Positions 37,402 through 52,610 are shown, numbered from the stretch's first letter. The stretch: DNA of 64,000 nt from Onchocerca lupi (GCA_028564675.1 JAOVVO010000028.1:186001-250000), one strand, 5' to 3'. The notes: a model not told the origin generated them from the letters alone. Program-made: numbers and translations.

Positions 37402-40400
37402 ATGAATCCGAAACTAAAGGGAAGCAGATTAGAAGCAGAAGTGGATAAATGTCGTTCGGAATGTAATTGGCGAAGGTTGGGCGATGTATTATTTTCTGTG
37501 CGCTCCAAAAATAGTGGCATGCAACAATATGGAGATTTGTTGCAAGCGGAATACATCATCGAGTCGTTTATCGACCAAAATTCAGGTATATTTTCGAAAA
37601 TTAAAAAAAGTAGAGAACGGATAAGCTGATGGTCATTATTCATTGTTATATTTTTATGAAAGCTTTACAAAATTCATCTATTTCTTTGCCTTAATATATG
37701 TAAATAATTCGAGATGTTCTATGCACTCTTACTCTAATTCAAAAAATAGTGTAACCTATCATGGCATCATCATAATCATTTTCATATTCCAATAGGGTCG
37801 TCTTAATAGAAATGTTACAAGCTAATTTGATGACTTTTCGAATTTTTGGGTTTTGTTTTTGACAAAAAAGCATCTCTTTTTAGAATTTCTGGAATCAAAA
37901 GCGGAAAATAAGAAAATTTTGGAAAAAGCAGCAAAGCTTCTTTATGATACATTGCAATCTTCAATGGCCGAAAAGTCGACGGTTTTTCTGGAGGCAAATT
38001 TGCTTCTTGCAAAATTACATTATTATTGGTATTCTGCATTATTTCCGTTGAGATTAGATATAAAATTAGTTTTTTTCTTTTTTAATTTCTAGCGAGATTA
38101 TGAGATAAAGTTAATCTCTGATTTTATGTATTTTATATATTTCCGAAATTATTTTTTTAAATAATAGTTTGACTTTCTATTAATTTCAGTGCAAATAGAA
38201 GGTTTTTGGAGGTTTTCAAAGTTCTCTGAATCAAATTACTGGATTTCACGCTCACTAAAATTACGAATGTTCTTTGCAGCGCGGAGTACGAACAAGCGAT
38301 ACAGGACATTGAAAATTCCCGATTGGAATTTGGCGATACACCATTTGAATCATTGCGCGATCTGCGCCTAGTCGCCGAAGCTTATGCTATAAAAGGTTTC
38401 GATTTTTTTTGAAAGTCAATTTCTTTGGAGAATCTTTAAAGATGGGTAATTATTTTGGACACAATATCTAAAAACTTTGTATCTTTATTAAAACGATAAT
38501 GAGAAATCGGAAGAAAAGACAGAAATTTATTCATTCAAAGATTCCATATGAAGGCCAATTATTTGAGAAATATTTTATATTTTAGACAAGGAACAAATTT
38601 GTTAGATATCTTTAAAGTTTACGATATCTTGGTTACTACATTTAAAAATATATCTTGTCTTTTTTTAATTGTAAAGGAATCCATTCAGCTATGATTTTGA
38701 AGGATTTTCCATAGAAGCAACGATGAAACGTTTGAAGAAAGCAGATTTGGACAAATCTCGAATGAGGGCACTTTTCTGTTTTGAAAAGTCAGCCGAACTT
38801 GCAATATCCTATATCCAAGAGCTCGAAAAATCAATAAATTTGCAGAACAGTTAATCTTTTTATTATACTTACAAATTTTTGAAGTTGAAACCTCTTTTAT
38901 TTGTGGTTTTATTTATTGTTATAAAACTTTAGGAAGTGGTATGCTTTCGTCAAGTACCAATGGAACAAATGGAAAACAGAATGTCGATAGAATGGGTAAT
39001 TGTTACATGTCACTTTATAATTTTCACTATTTTATCATCGTTTCTTCCCGTCTTATATCGTAATTCTTGCAATAAATAAGTTATATAGCTATAGGAAGAT
39101 AAAAGTTACTTAATTCACATCAGTAACTCTAACAAAAATCATAATGTAACTTGCAATTTTTATAATAAAATCACTTTGTATTCAAATATTGCAGGAGAAT
39201 TGCTGGAAACAACACTAGAAAGGGTGCCTTTGTTGCGTCTGAGACACAATTTGATTGATAGACTATGGGATGATGAAGGAGTTGAATGGTATCGTCGAAT
39301 TATGACGTCATTAAGCGATAAAGTGGTTGGTGAAAAATTACAACAAAGGTATATGGAACTTTCAGTTCATTTTCCAATTTTAAAATTTGGTCAAATTTCA
39401 TTGTGAAAATTTAAAAAAGGATTGAAGGATTATTTTTCTGTGTTTTTTATACAAGCTTCAATTTTTCATTCTCTGATCAAACAATTTTCAGGTTAAGCCG
39501 ACAGTTAGCAGAAGTGTTGATCAGAGGTATGCCGGATTCTGGTTACATGGAATCGCAATCTGTTAGCACAAAATCACAAAAGCTGAGGTTTTCCAACAAA
39601 TCGATTTATTGCAGTGTTTGATTAAGGGGAATTTGAAAACTTTACAGCTATATTGGCTACTTTTTGATAGAAGAATAATATAGTCAAAAATATAACATTT
39701 TCCTACAATTCAGCCCCTACGATCTATGTTTCTGAACAATGAAAGAAAATTTTTTTTGTACTTATCATAACTACAAAAATATGTTGAATAAATCTCTTTA
39801 GGAAGAATTATATCATTACTATCTTTGATAATTGCCTAAGAGTAATCGCATAATCTTTTGATTATCCTTCTTAGATTGTCTCGTTCTAGCCAGACGTATT
39901 AAATTATTTTTGAGTTTATTCCTTTTTTTTTGATTTTAAAATAGTTGCCACTAGATATTTATTGCAGGTTTTATACTGGATCGCATAGGAGTTATTTTTC
40001 ACCCGCTTCGAGGATTGAGGAAATCTTATTGTTATTACTAATTAGTGAGGTAAATAAATGATTATTTTAGTTTCATATATTCTGGGCAATACATTAGTAG
40101 CAGTGAAATGTTTACTTTGAAGTTACTTTATTTTATAGGTCCTAGCGACAAAAGACGTTGTATTAAATCGAGCGGAAGAATTGGCGGCCAGTCGTCAAAA
40201 TTCATTACTCGTAGCCAAATCAGTATACAATTTGCTTACTTTGGTTCGATTCTATATATTTGTTTAGAAATATTTAAAAAAATAGCCTCATGTTTTTGTT
40301 CGATAATTTATTGATTAACTCAAGAATTATTTCTATTTTGATAATAATTATGCAATGAAGATATATGACTAAAATTTTCAACGAAGAATCTCAAATTCTT

Positions 40401-43400
40401 AGATTTATAGATCTTCTAATCTCAGTCTTACCCACTAATCTGCAAAAATTCCGCTATACTTAAAAATTTTCTATTCTATAAGTATTACGGCATCAAAATC
40501 ATAAGTTATGTCTACAAGGGATAATGAAGTTCGATCAATTAAATTTAGAGTGTACTTGGGACTGAAATTAAAACCTAATTTCGCCTCAAGATACCTCAAG
40601 ATGCCTCAAGAAACGCCTCAAGATTAAATAATTTTGTTATACACAATGAGAACAGCAACAGTGATACTTTAAATTATTTGATTCATTACTTTGTTTGTGT
40701 GAAACTGTATACCAGTCTTTGACTTTCTAGTTCGTTTTCAAAGTAACCATTTTCCAACTTGTCACTCTAATCATTATAATTATCAGAAAATTTCTTCAAC
40801 GTAAGATGTGCAACTTGTCATAAGAAGTGAATGAACATTTGCATCTCAAATCACAACGTCCTCCTCAAGTGATTGCTAATTTACTAATAAATATTACAAG
40901 GATTTCTGGAAATACTTCAGGAAATTTGAGATATGCATTTAGGTGTTATCTGCTCTACGACAGTACGAACTTTTATCAAGTATTCATGAAAAAGCAATGA
41001 AATTTGCAAACGAAGACAAATATTTGTGGTGAGTTTATTAATCTTTGTTTGAAAATTTTTAACGCTTTTCTAGATACTTTCAATAGTTTCAAAAATTTTT
41101 TCCATTTTATTAGGTTCCAATTCGCCTTGACGTTACTTTGTCATGGAAGATATACAAGAGCTTCAAGGATCTTATCACAATGCTTAGCTATCGAGCAGTA
41201 CGATGATAATACGCTTGCACAACATCTTTTTGCAGCCAATATTGCGCTTGAGCATCTTGGCCAATATGATGAAGGTAAGAGAATAAGAGAATTGTTTTTG
41301 GAAAAAATTTTTGAATTACATTTTCTCTTATAAAAATTTTTCGAAATACAATTTCATTTTTTTCGTGAAAAATTTTGATCAGTCCAGAATATTCGAGATT
41401 TTATTCCGCGAGAGAAAAGCATGCATTTAGAAGTACTCTTTCAAGAAATTATTTCCTGCAACTTAGTACTTTTTAATAAGTATAAATAATATGATTTATG
41501 ATCATATTTCAGCCATAAATCATGCTGAAAAAGCCATCGAATTATGCGAAAGAAATTGGCTCTTTGGACGATGTTTGCTACTGAAAGCTATTGCACTGAG
41601 GTGTGAGACAGTAATTAAAATTAAGTTATCTACTTCATATGCACTTGTTCATTCTCGTGTATTTGGTCAATTATGAATGAACAGAATCAGTTATTTGTTT
41701 AAAAATCTTAACAAATTATTTTTTTCTTAACAGAAAGAAGATTCTTATTTTCTGTGGAACAGAAGCAAGATTTTGGATTGTAGAAATCCGATTTTATTTC
41801 ATTTGAAAAGATGACTAAGATATTGTTTCAAATATGCGAAAAATAAAATAAGCGATGTTTCATCAGCCCATCGAAAAGTTGTTTGTTACATTTCGAATTC
41901 TGATTCTATGATTCTTTCATCCGAATGATTGATTTTTTCAAGCATGAAAGCAGAAATGGTAGTTCGGTATAACAATCGAAATGAAATGCAGCTGGAAGTG
42001 ATAAAATTATTTGAAAATGCTGCAGCAGTGGATCCATATGATGACTTAATTCATTACTACTGTGCCCGGCAGCGTGCTATCGGTGAAAATTTTCTATTTT
42101 GAAAAATTTTTGAAAGATTATTGGAAAACCTCAATTAAAAAAAAAAAAAAGAAAGAAAAAAATACAGTCGAATTACATTCGATAGTTGAATTTTAGAGAA
42201 GAATGATAAATTTGAAATGATTGATTTTTAAAATGCAGACTTACTGCTTGCTTTCATTAGAAAAAACTTGCCATTTATTCTTGGTCAAACAAAATTTAAA
42301 ATTTGACCTCTATTTTGTTCCGATTTTGAAAATGTCTTTCAGCCCGCGATTTACAAGTGGCTCGTGATTGGTGTGAAAGAACCCTAGAACTGAATCCAGA
42401 AATGCCACCTGCGATAATGCTTCTTGCATTAATTTTTACTGCTCAGAAAGATTACAAAGCAGCACTCGAACTTGTTATCGATGCTTTGGAGGATTTCCCG
42501 ACTAATTATCCACTCACTGTACTCAAATTAATGCTTGAAGTTAAATTCGGTAATCTTTAATTTCCCTAAAAATTTCGAAAAACTGATTTCGCTTTTTGTA
42601 ACTTTGCTTGCTTCCAAACATTCTTTGTAGCTTGAAAAAATGTAGTCGATATTTGTTGTTATTTTTCGAAGTATAGAAGTCAATTTATTTACATATTGCC
42701 ATGTTTTTCACAATATGGTTATTCGTTTCAAAAGATGACAATTGACTTCACGAGATGAGTTACAGAAGGACACTAATGAATTGTTTTTTAATTATCTATT
42801 TCACTATGGAGAACTGCGAATTTATTATTAATTTTGTTAATGAAGGTCGTGTTGATGAAGCCTTGGCATCATCACAGCACTTATTATATTTTTGGAAAAA
42901 TCAAGAAACAAATCTTTTCGAAGATCCTAATGCATACACTGCACAAACTGGTACTATTATTATTTTTTTTTTTCGTTTTTAAATCTTCATTTTTCACTGT
43001 TAGAAATACGTGTAATGTAAATACATCATTTTTTACCATTGTTAAGATATCACCGGAATTAATAGTATTTTTACAATTTTTATATTTTTATTGTAGTCAT
43101 CACAAATTAGCTTATGTTATTTGAATTTTTACAAATCTGCTGAGATTAAAGTTTTAATTGAAATCGACTTTGCAACTGTTTTCTTTTCAGCCAACGAAGA
43201 AAGTCAGAAAAATGGACGGTATGGAAGTTTATTGCGCTCAATAAATAGTCGTGATGCTGTAACTGCAACACCGTTCATTGCTGCTGCTTCATTGGGTATT
43301 TTATCGTCCTCTGCACTTGCAAGCATGTCTACTAGTACTGGAACCGATGCTACTGGTGAGTTATATTTCTTGTAGTTCAGATATAAATAGAGATTTCCGG

Positions 43401-45035
43401 TGCATGATGCTGTTGCTCGAAGTTGCTAATCAATTTTATTATGAAATTCCAGAAATTTCTCAGTATAATTCTAATTGGTTAACTTTATTTTATGGGTTAT
43501 TTTCCTATGCACAAAAAATATCATGTACACGAAATTTTGATGTATTGCCCATTTATGCTACTTTGTTTATAATTCATATGTTTTAGATAACGGATCTGTG
43601 TATACAACTCAGGGAACATCCGATTATGGAACCTCAACTGTCTCTCTGTGTTCTAGGCAATCAAGAACTATGGAAACACATTTTATGATGAAGGTATTTA
43701 TATTATGTTATTGATTTTGTAATTTTTTCGTATCTGATCGATTCAAATCATTTCCTTAAACTTTGCTTTTTTTTTATCCTTATTATACTTTGCTTAAATA
43801 CAAAGCTTTGTTAAGAAATTATGATTTTTGCAACTTCTCTTCTTATATTCATTTTACAAAATTTTGTATTAACATGCTTCTTATTCATTTTAGGCAAATA
43901 TTTGGCTGGAACTTGCTGAACTTTTTCTTGATCTCGATCGTATGGAAGATGTACGGCCATGCATTGAGGAGGCGTCTGCTTTATATCCAAGTTCACATCA
44001 AATACTATATATCAAGGTTTCGATCTATAACATAAATCTTCTAATGAGATCATTTTCTATTTCGCAGAATTTTCACGTCTTTCTAATATAATTTACTTCT
44101 TCATATTGGTGCAAGGAAAAGAAATAAAGTAATATTAGCATTTACTTTAAATGAAGAAATTGGAATGATCTTCTGTCTTCATATGTCGCTCATTACGTTT
44201 TTTGTCATTTATTACGTTGCAACAAAGTTATTACCGTTTCTGTTTCAGGGCCGTTTGTTAGCAGCTCGGGCGGCTAAATGTGAGAATGCTGCGAAATGTG
44301 AACATTTGCGAAGTGATGCAAAGGCTTCACTGTTAGGAGCGCTTGCAATAGCACCTTCTCATGTTTCATCATTGCGGCACTTAGCTCATATTTACAGATT
44401 GGAGGGGAATATTCCTATGGCTGAGAAAATGCTGAGGTTAGTCAATAATTAAAGATAAAGTGTCATTATATGTGTAATCAAAGATTATATGTGCCCTTAT
44501 TTTTGAAAAGAAAAATAACATTGATTTTTCTGGATTGAATTACTATAATTTTTTAAGTGAAATAAATTGAACATTTATTCGTTTTAATGGAATCTTCATG
44601 GTCTTATATTTGTATTATTCAAAGCAAATTAATTCAAAACTAATAAATTTTTACGAAATGATCAAAATTCTGTTAAGTTCTCTTATTCTGTCTAAGTTCA
44701 TTTCCTAAGTTACCTGTATCAAGTTAGTTTTGGGTCAGTAACTTTACTATATTTATTCTCACTGAAGCTTTTATTTGTGCTGTATACTTTTACATCATTA
44801 TTTCACATCTTTTTACATTATTCTATTTGAACATCCAGAATTTGATATTTTCTTCAGAGATGTTGTACAAATTGACCCATTGCACAGTGATTCATGGCAA
44901 GCACTTGGGATGATCCTGTCAGAAGATGGGCGTTTTGAAGAAGCTCTGGAATGTTATTCGACCGCCTCAGCTCTAAATCCATCAACTCCACTTATACCAT
45001 TCTCTACATTACCGGTGTTAATTCGTACTTCGTGA
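37402..45035 (+). CDS. ttc-7: TTC7 homologue, scaffold of the PI4KIII-alpha complex
   Basis: TPR protein that in animals binds PI4KA, EFR3 and FAM126 (hyccin) and brings the kinase to the plasma membrane to make PI4P. Twenty exons from ATG 37402 to TGA 45035 sum to 2628 nt (875 aa), close to human TTC7A/B. Diagnostic matches: the N-terminus GSRLEAEVDKCRSECNW; ESLRDLRLVAEAYAIKG (exon 38280-38395); RFYTGSHRSYFSPASRIEE followed by ILLLLLISE (39968-40049), the hallmark of the family; KFANEDKYLWFQFALTL; TPR helices in 41114-42549 and 43894-44858; and the C-terminus STPLIPFSTLPVL, as in human proteins. A low-complexity Ser/Thr-rich loop spans exons 43191-43693. Splice sites are canonical GT-AG and phases agree. 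The exon at 38933-38995 is short and weakly conserved. Confidence 0.95.
40584..40624. repeat. Short tandem repeat CCTCAAGA(N) in a ttc-7 intron
   Basis: Four copies of CCTCAAGA spaced by 2-5 bases lie within the intron between exons 40139-40243 and 40943-41028. It is a small minisatellite with no coding role seen. Confidence 0.7.
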
Positions 45036-48000
45036 TTAAGAAGCTAAACTTCCTTTCATATTATTATTTGTATAATAACTTATTGTTTCAACAATGCTTC
45101 GAGCATAGTTTTGGTCCTTGGTTTCTTGTACAAACTGCTGTATCAGACTTTTTTATCGCTCATTGTTTTCGTTCCACTGTTCGACATCAAATTGATGTGA
45201 TATATCTCTTATATTCGTTATTTTGTTGCAATAGTTCGGTCACGGAAAAGAAACGCTGCTTTTAAAATATCAAATAACTGTATAGTTTATAATATTTGCT
45301 AAAAAGAAGCAAAACTTATATAGAAAATTTTCAGAGCTGTTAAATAATATCCTGACAATTATTTGGCAATGTTGATAAGATAGCCGGACCATATAAATGT
45401 CAAGATTTCTGAGATTACATACTTAACAGTAAGTGGACACTAGTTTTTGTTTTAGGAATATTGCACTAAACTAGTCAGTTCAACGTGTATGCAGTGAATG
45501 AGTATGTTGATATCTTAATCTTCGTTAACAAATTTATATAATATGTGCAATCGCAAATTAAGAACTTTGTCTTTACGTGTAAATCTTTACACCTGTATGC
45601 AGAAATTGCCTATTAAACTGAACTTACTGGTTCATTTTGATGTCTACTAATCTTAAATATGTTTCTTTCGTTAGAATTATCGTTTTTTGATCACGTTAAA
45701 CATGTAATTTATACCTGCATTTTTGCATTTCGATACAATTGCGGGGTTTTTTACAAACTGATGTTATTGATCGTTCACTTTCAAAGTATTCCTTCTTAAG
45801 TTGTTTGTGAATCATTAACTTGTGAGATAATTGTAGTGATCAATGAGCGTAACTCTTCAATGAATGAAGAAAAGTAAGCTGGAAGCTGCTTTCATTCTGG
45901 CATTTTACAAATTTGTAAAATAGATAAAGAAGTTTGAGGATAAGTAGCACTGCTCATTTCGATTTTTTTTGAAACAGAACACTTATAGCATTTTTTTTTT
46001 TTCGTATTATAAAATTAGCGGACAGTAATTGTGAAGGCAATGGCTGATTTGTTCATGATGCTTTTGGGTTGATTTCTACAATTAGGCTAACAAAGAAAAA
46101 AAAAAAAAAATTTCTGTGATTTGGTTAACAAGTTCTACAGTTAGACTAACAAAAAATAAAAGTCGACTAAAGTTAAAGAAATTTGATCTATCATTATCTA
46201 AGATATATAAAACTTCCGTATGACGAATCTCAACCGCTGGTTGATGGCAAAAATTTCTATTTTATTTAGACGAGCTGAAAATCTGATGTTCTGCAATTCT
46301 GAATTAAAGAATATCAGAAAGAATGCGGAAGTTGGGTTTCAGAACATCATACATATGTCTTTCTTTCACGAAAAGTAATAAGCATGCTTATGTAAGTGCT
46401 ATTGAATTCTTAGTCTTATCCGAAAACACAAAGTTAATATCATAGATTTTAAGTCATTAAAGTATAAGAAATTTCTTATTTTATGAGAATTTTTCCTGAT
46501 TTGCAAAAAAAAAAAAAACTTCTGATTTTACTCTTTTTTTGCTTTTTCTATTGCACTTTAATTGCACATCTCTTTGGTACTTTCACATTTCTCTGTAATT
46601 AATCATAGTTTAGCCAAAAAGTCTAAAATTCTATCTTTTAATATTAAAAAAAGTATTAAGTCTCATGTTGACGATTTCTCGAGAATTTATGGTTTTGTAT
46701 TTTTAATTGAGCATATTCCTTACTGTTCGTTTTACACTTCTCTGATATATAGTGAGCAGATAATTCTGCTGATGAGAATTGGTAAAGAGAAGTGATTAAT
46801 CCGAATTCAGAACTTTGGCAAGTTTTTGTGTCTCCTTTATAGTACATTGCAATTTTCTATCGACTCGATATTGAGATGAATTGAATTGATTTGATATTTT
46901 TGATTTGGCAAATTTTAAGACATTGGATAGCTTTACATTACGGAAGCGATGGATGGATGAATGAAATTTCTTATTCTGATTTTCTTTGTGGTGAGCATGT
47001 GCGCAAGAGCTTTTTTAGAACATTAGGATTTTAGAATTCATGACATGACAGTTATCATAGGAAAGCATTAAAAATTTTTTTTGCAAAAATACATAAAAAT
47101 TTTTTTTTTTACTCCAAAATACACATTTGTAAGCAAAAATTAAATGGAAAGATCAATTAGTGGAAGACAGATGAGCGAAAAAACAATAGATTGGAGATAG
47201 AAAACTGTAAAAATTCTAAACGGCAAATTTCGGTAACTTCATTGCTTCTATCATTATATCAGTCAGTAATTTGCAGAATAGGTAGCACAGATCTGAAGTA
47301 ATATTAATATGGAAATGAGAATCAGATTGTCAGAAGTACTGAATGTTTTCGAAAGAATTTTAGTAGTACTGAAGCTCAGATCTATCATGATGACATTCTC
47401 TCTTCCCTTTATTTCTTTTCAATTTTAAGTTTTCAAATCGGTTTTTTTTCCCTTCCGTTGACAGACTTTTCTTCTAATTTATCTGGCAGTTAGTTCTGAA
47501 CGCATGCTTGAGAAACGTAAAATGATGAGACAAAATTTTCCATTTTCCGTCTTCAACTATATTTTTGACCTGACAAAGATAGATGAAATAAGAAAGACAA
47601 CTCTATAAAGTTCATGTTTGATTCAATATATTTTCTAGAAGAAAATTTCAAATTTCGCATAGTATTTTTCACCAGAAAGAATTTGAAATTTGCTCTGAAA
47701 AAAGAATCTGGAATTTAAATTGCGCCACCTCTTCTGAAATGCCATACCAATTTGTAGAACAATTTGCAACAATTATTGTATTTTGAAGAAAGAAAAGAAA
47801 TTTTTTTCTCGCAAAAAAATTGTATACGATTTCGCTTTTTACCAATGCTAATTGAACTGAATTAGCGAACGAACGAACAGCTTTGACTATTCCTGTTGCT
47901 TCCCATTTGAAAATACCTTCAGTCTTTTCTGTTTAAGATTTTGAAAATTTATTTCTGCTGTGCAAGGAATGATCATATTTGTCCTTCACCTGTTGGCCCA

Positions 48001-51000
48001 CACTTTTCATCTCTGCTTTTTTTGTCTGAAATCATTTCGAAGATTGGATCCAACCAGAATAGTACGATGCAATTAATTTCCCGTTAGTTATATTTCTGAG
48101 CATTTTTTTGTTGAACTGAGTACTATTGTATTTTATGATCTTCTCTTCAACAGTCTACATTTGCTTCTTATATTTTCCCTTAGAAATATTGTCCAGAATC
48201 ATCCAGTAATTTCAGCTCACACATGGTTCAGCGAAAACAAAATTGGTAAACTCAATTTTTCATATTACCGAAAATTTACCTCGTAAAAATTGGACGCAAT
48301 TTCAAAAAATGCATTTTAACTTTTTTTAAAGTTAGTTTTTTTTTTTTTTTGGAAGTTTAGGTCTTGCAATTAATTGAATCGCTAGATTCATAAATAAGTG
48401 GAGCTATTTTTAATGATTTAGTAACTTTTCTATTGAAAAGATTTCCAAAAATTAAAGACTTTATTCATTTATTTCATTGCAGACATACAAAATAAAAATA
48501 TGAGTGTGAAATGGATGATTATTGTTTCTGTGCGTGGCGAAATGCTTAAATGATTAGTCATTCAGCATTCAGCATATGAATGACATTTTTGATTCAATTT
48601 CATTTTCAGTTCAGTTTTCAATTAATTTCACTTTCATTTTTGATCACATTGATTTTTATCGCCGTAAAATCGATCAGTTGCAATTTTTAAGAGAGACTGT
48701 GCATTTACAAGCCAGCATAAAAAGCTGGCTGGAATGGCATCGCATTTGTATCGTTGAAGCGAATGTTTGTTACTTGTCTTATTTGATGAATATGGTAAAT
48801 TCAGAAAGATATCTTCAGCATACTTTTGTATCACTTGATAACAGTAAAGGGATTTAGTATCAATTGAAGACAAGCAGAAGCTAAGCCATCGATATCTGTG
48901 ATGGTGATTATCGTCTGATAACACTATATCTCGAATTATCAAGTTTCTTTCTCACTTTCTATTATAATTAATTTATTAGCTTTGACTGTTTCTATTTAGA
49001 TTTGGAGGGATAAATAATATCGTTAAGTGATAGCCATTCAGAGAATTTTTCTAAAATATTAACAAGAGAAACATCCTGAATGTTCCCGGGACAGGTAAAG
49101 ATTATTCTAAGCTCTGAATCCAGCGAAGTTTATTTTCATATTTGGAACATTTGAAAATCATCAGATAGGACATAAGTTTTTTTTATGAAATGAACTTTCG
49201 AAAATCTTTTAAATCTTTTCTTCTTGGAATTTTGTTTTTCCAATTTTTTGAATTCTTTCAAGTCATGAAACATTCAATACATTAAAAGCTTACTTAAGTA
49301 TGACTGCAGCAAGCAATTTATTTAGAATATATCTCATTCCAAGCTCTTTTCTTGTCTCAGGAATAGTCTCATAATCAACATATTTCTTCTTCTCTTACTA
49401 TGGTTACTTTTAAAAGAAAATGCAGCTCAAACTTCATCAATAATTCCGATTGATTTCAGTTTTAAATAAGAAAAGTTTGAGAATGAATCAACATGTGTGA
49501 ACTGTCGTCTGGATAGGCGAGATGAAATGATGAAAAAAAAAAAAAAGCATCGTGCACAGGGAATTGAATGTCTGCTTTCAGTACATATCGTTTAGATGTA
49601 ATACTTTACTGTATAGCCATCTCACATATTTACTTTCAATACTTTGGGATTATTTTCAAATATTCTCGTTATCGGAAGCTGTCAAGATGTTTTCGTTTTT
49701 TATTTTTTTTTCTCTATTCTAATATCGCTCAGTTGGAATCTTTTCTCAGCTTAACTGAGCTCAATTATTCCATATATTCTCAAATTTCATCAAAGTATTT
49801 TCCACGTAATATACTTTATATTTTACTTAATTTGTCTGATGTGAACGATTTCTATGTTTGCTTATTATTTGTCTAACAAACAATATTTTAGGGTCGTTAT
49901 AATAGGGAGATACAGAAAATGCTAACTAGCATTCAACTCGCATAATTATGAATTGTTTCTTGAAATTATCATACACTTTGTTTGAGAAGATTGCATTCTA
50001 ATTTTGATTATTAATCAATTTCTGGAACTGTCGAGAAATTCCCCCCATCGATTTCGTTCCATTAACTCTAAAAATCTTTTTGTCCTTATGAAAACCATTC
50101 TGGAAACAGTTTCGTTGAAATGAGGAAGTTGCAGGCAGAAAGCCGAAGAATAGATCTAAAAATCAAAGCAATTCGGGAATAGTCAGTTATATTTATTTAA
50201 AAGTAGGTAGTAAATATATGCCGTAAATGCCATAAAAAGTGGCTCTTCCAGTTTTCGGAAAAGAGAAAAGCATGAAGAGTATTTTTTTTTCCAGCCTATG
50301 TCAACAGTGATGGAAATGGAAGAACGAGGTGAAGCAAAAGTCTTAGATTCTTTAGGTTAGACTACGGTCCATGAATCAGTAACTGCCCTTGCGGTTTTGC
50401 ATAAAATAAAGAATATTGGATAGGACATAGAATCTCCTAGTCACTTCCTGAATTACCGTATAATTAGATTATTTGTCTGCAATACTGAGAGCACTCTATT
50501 GATAATTGGAGCGATTGGTGATTAATAGCTTATCATGGGACAAAAGACAGTATAGTCATCGAATAGTTGAGAGATTTTTCAATAGTGATAATATACAAAA
50601 AAAAATTACTTTACAACTATACTTCTAATGTTGTTACTTTCAGAATTTCAGTTTTTGTTGATTGACTGATAATCATTGATACCGCTGTCTGGAAATGCAT
50701 TCCTTCTGAACAGTAAATGCGTGGAAGAATTGGAAGGAAGGTGCAATCATTTGTGAAATTTTAAATTGTCTGAAACCGTATCCCGCATTATTCATTCATT
50801 TTGCACTATAACTTGCAGATCATTCATTATGGTCTTTCATTTTTCTGACTGTTGGTAATTTTAGTATCGATTGTTTTGTTTTGTGTTGGTACCAAACTTT
50901 AATAATCAGAATTCTTGTATTTTTCCAGGGGAAGAAAATGAAAAGCAGGAACTGTAATAAAAATTTTAAAACTTTCAAAAAAATAGATGAGAAATGCGAA

Positions 51001-52531
51001 AGAATTACTTTATCAGATGTGCTTTTTTTTTTTTTTTTTTTTCTGATGCAATGTTGTGCAATATATTCACTTTAAAAAAAAAGGAAAATCGGTTTTAATA
51101 ATTTTGAATAGTGTGGCAGAATTGTGTGAAGGGAAAGTCTTTAGAATAAGAGTGTAACGTAAACACTTCTAGGCTATTTTAACTTCCATTCTTTTCCTGA
51201 GAATTTTACTGATAAATTTGAAGTTCATGTCTACGAACTGTAAAAAAATTTCAGTAAATATCTTATGATCTCAGTAAATTTATCTATCAGTAAATTAAAT
51301 CTATTGAATGGGAGAAAAATCATTGCAGATATTCGTATATTGATGACAAACTATTTCTACCGTGTATTTTTATCAAGTTTAATTTTAATATGTTTCCAAG
51401 TCCTCATACCTTTTCAGATTCATTTTATGAATGTACCTTTTTTTTTCCTGGCATGTTTTAAATTAAGAATCTTTAGTTCTCTAGCGATGGATTGCTTCCT
51501 GCGAAAGTAATTACAGCTTGTAAAAATTTAGGAATATTTTCGACTACTAGGATGCTTGCATTTTCCTAATAAAGTGTTTTAAGAGGAAATCTGAAGTCTG
51601 TTCAATTTTCTGTTATGTGGCAGAAGATGTGTTACTGATGGAAAACTGATAAACAAGTAAAGATATTGTCCTATAGATGCAATTGTTAACAGAAACAAGA
51701 GAGTATTAAAATAAATGTGTGATTTGTAGGTAGCGAATTCAGTGAGACTGGCTGATTCAAACAAAATTTGAGTGAATTTATAAACCGTTTGTATGACTAT
51801 CTTTGAGGATGAAAAAAAAACTATAAATTTCTCATTGTTCAAATGCCCACTGATTCATTCCTTCTTCTTCTTTTTACAGAACTGGTAGTTTAAAATTTTG
51901 TAAAGGCTTTTTTTTTTTCTAGCCAGTAATTATTAATCATTTTTTTCATTAATAATTCGAACATTGATTGATGTCTTCTGAGAGTTAGTTTAAACAAATC
52001 TCCAACTGAATAGTTCTTGCTTGAAATTTATGATATTAATGAATCAATTGGTAGTTAATCCTATATATCACTCTTGTTTGTATTAGCAATCCGACCAATT
52101 TCAGAAGGTAATGGAGTTGGTTATGAAATCCCATTCGAATTTAAATTTTCGCTGAGAAATTAAGGATGGTCTTGATCCATTTCAGAGTTCTAGAAAACTC
52201 TCAACAACACCCAAGACCTGCGAATATCGAGATTTCTTGAAAAAAAGAGAGGGAAAATACGTTTATTCGATTTGATTCGTCGTCTTTTGCTTATAATGTC
52301 ACTACTTCTCTGAGTGAATTCTGATGCTATTTAATGTCACATGCAATATTTCATACAGTTTTAGTATATTTGATATCTGAGATGGCGACATATACTATGA
52401 GAATTCTATTTCTAGGATTCATATTATTTCCAGGTTTAGATGCAGAATGATTGGACAATTTCATCTATGCCTAAACGCAATTCAGTGGCATGGAGAAGTC
52501 GAAACTGCGGCGATAAAATGATCTTTTCTAC
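45036..52531. other. Long intergenic region, no gene supported
   Basis: About 7.5 kb of AT-rich sequence between ttc-7 and the winged-helix/phosphorylase gene, with many poly(A) and poly(T) runs. Open frames near 46562, 48576, 49568 and 51265 give Phe/Ile/Ser-rich products typical of AT-rich non-coding DNA, and no chain of exons with compatible phases was found on either strand. A small direct repeat is listed at 46074-46153. A non-coding RNA gene or distant regulatory elements cannot be excluded by reading. Confidence 0.5.
46074..46153. repeat. Two direct copies of a 21-bp sequence
   Basis: TTCTACARTTAGRCTAACAAA occurs at 46074-46094 and 46133-46153 with two differences, 59 bases apart. Each copy is followed by an A-rich run, and the first A-run separates the copies. 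It may be a local duplication. Confidence 0.6.
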
Positions 52532-52541
52532 CAATTTTCAG
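52532..52541 (+). promoter_or_regulatory. Candidate trans-splice acceptor upstream of the phosphorylase-domain gene
   Basis: CCAATTTTCAG ends 69 bases ahead of the ATG at 52611, with no clear upstream exon. It could equally be a cis acceptor for a non-coding first exon. Confidence 0.35.
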
Positions 52542-52610
52542 ATTGCTTTCCGGAAGTGTCACAGCAAGTGAGAAAAGCTTTTTTGGTTCACGGTGGTGAT
52601 TACCTCTAAA

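Noticed and set aside
46562..46795. Open frame of 77 codons in the long gap
   Set aside because: Low-complexity, AT-driven composition; no splice-consistent neighbours and no similarity recognised.
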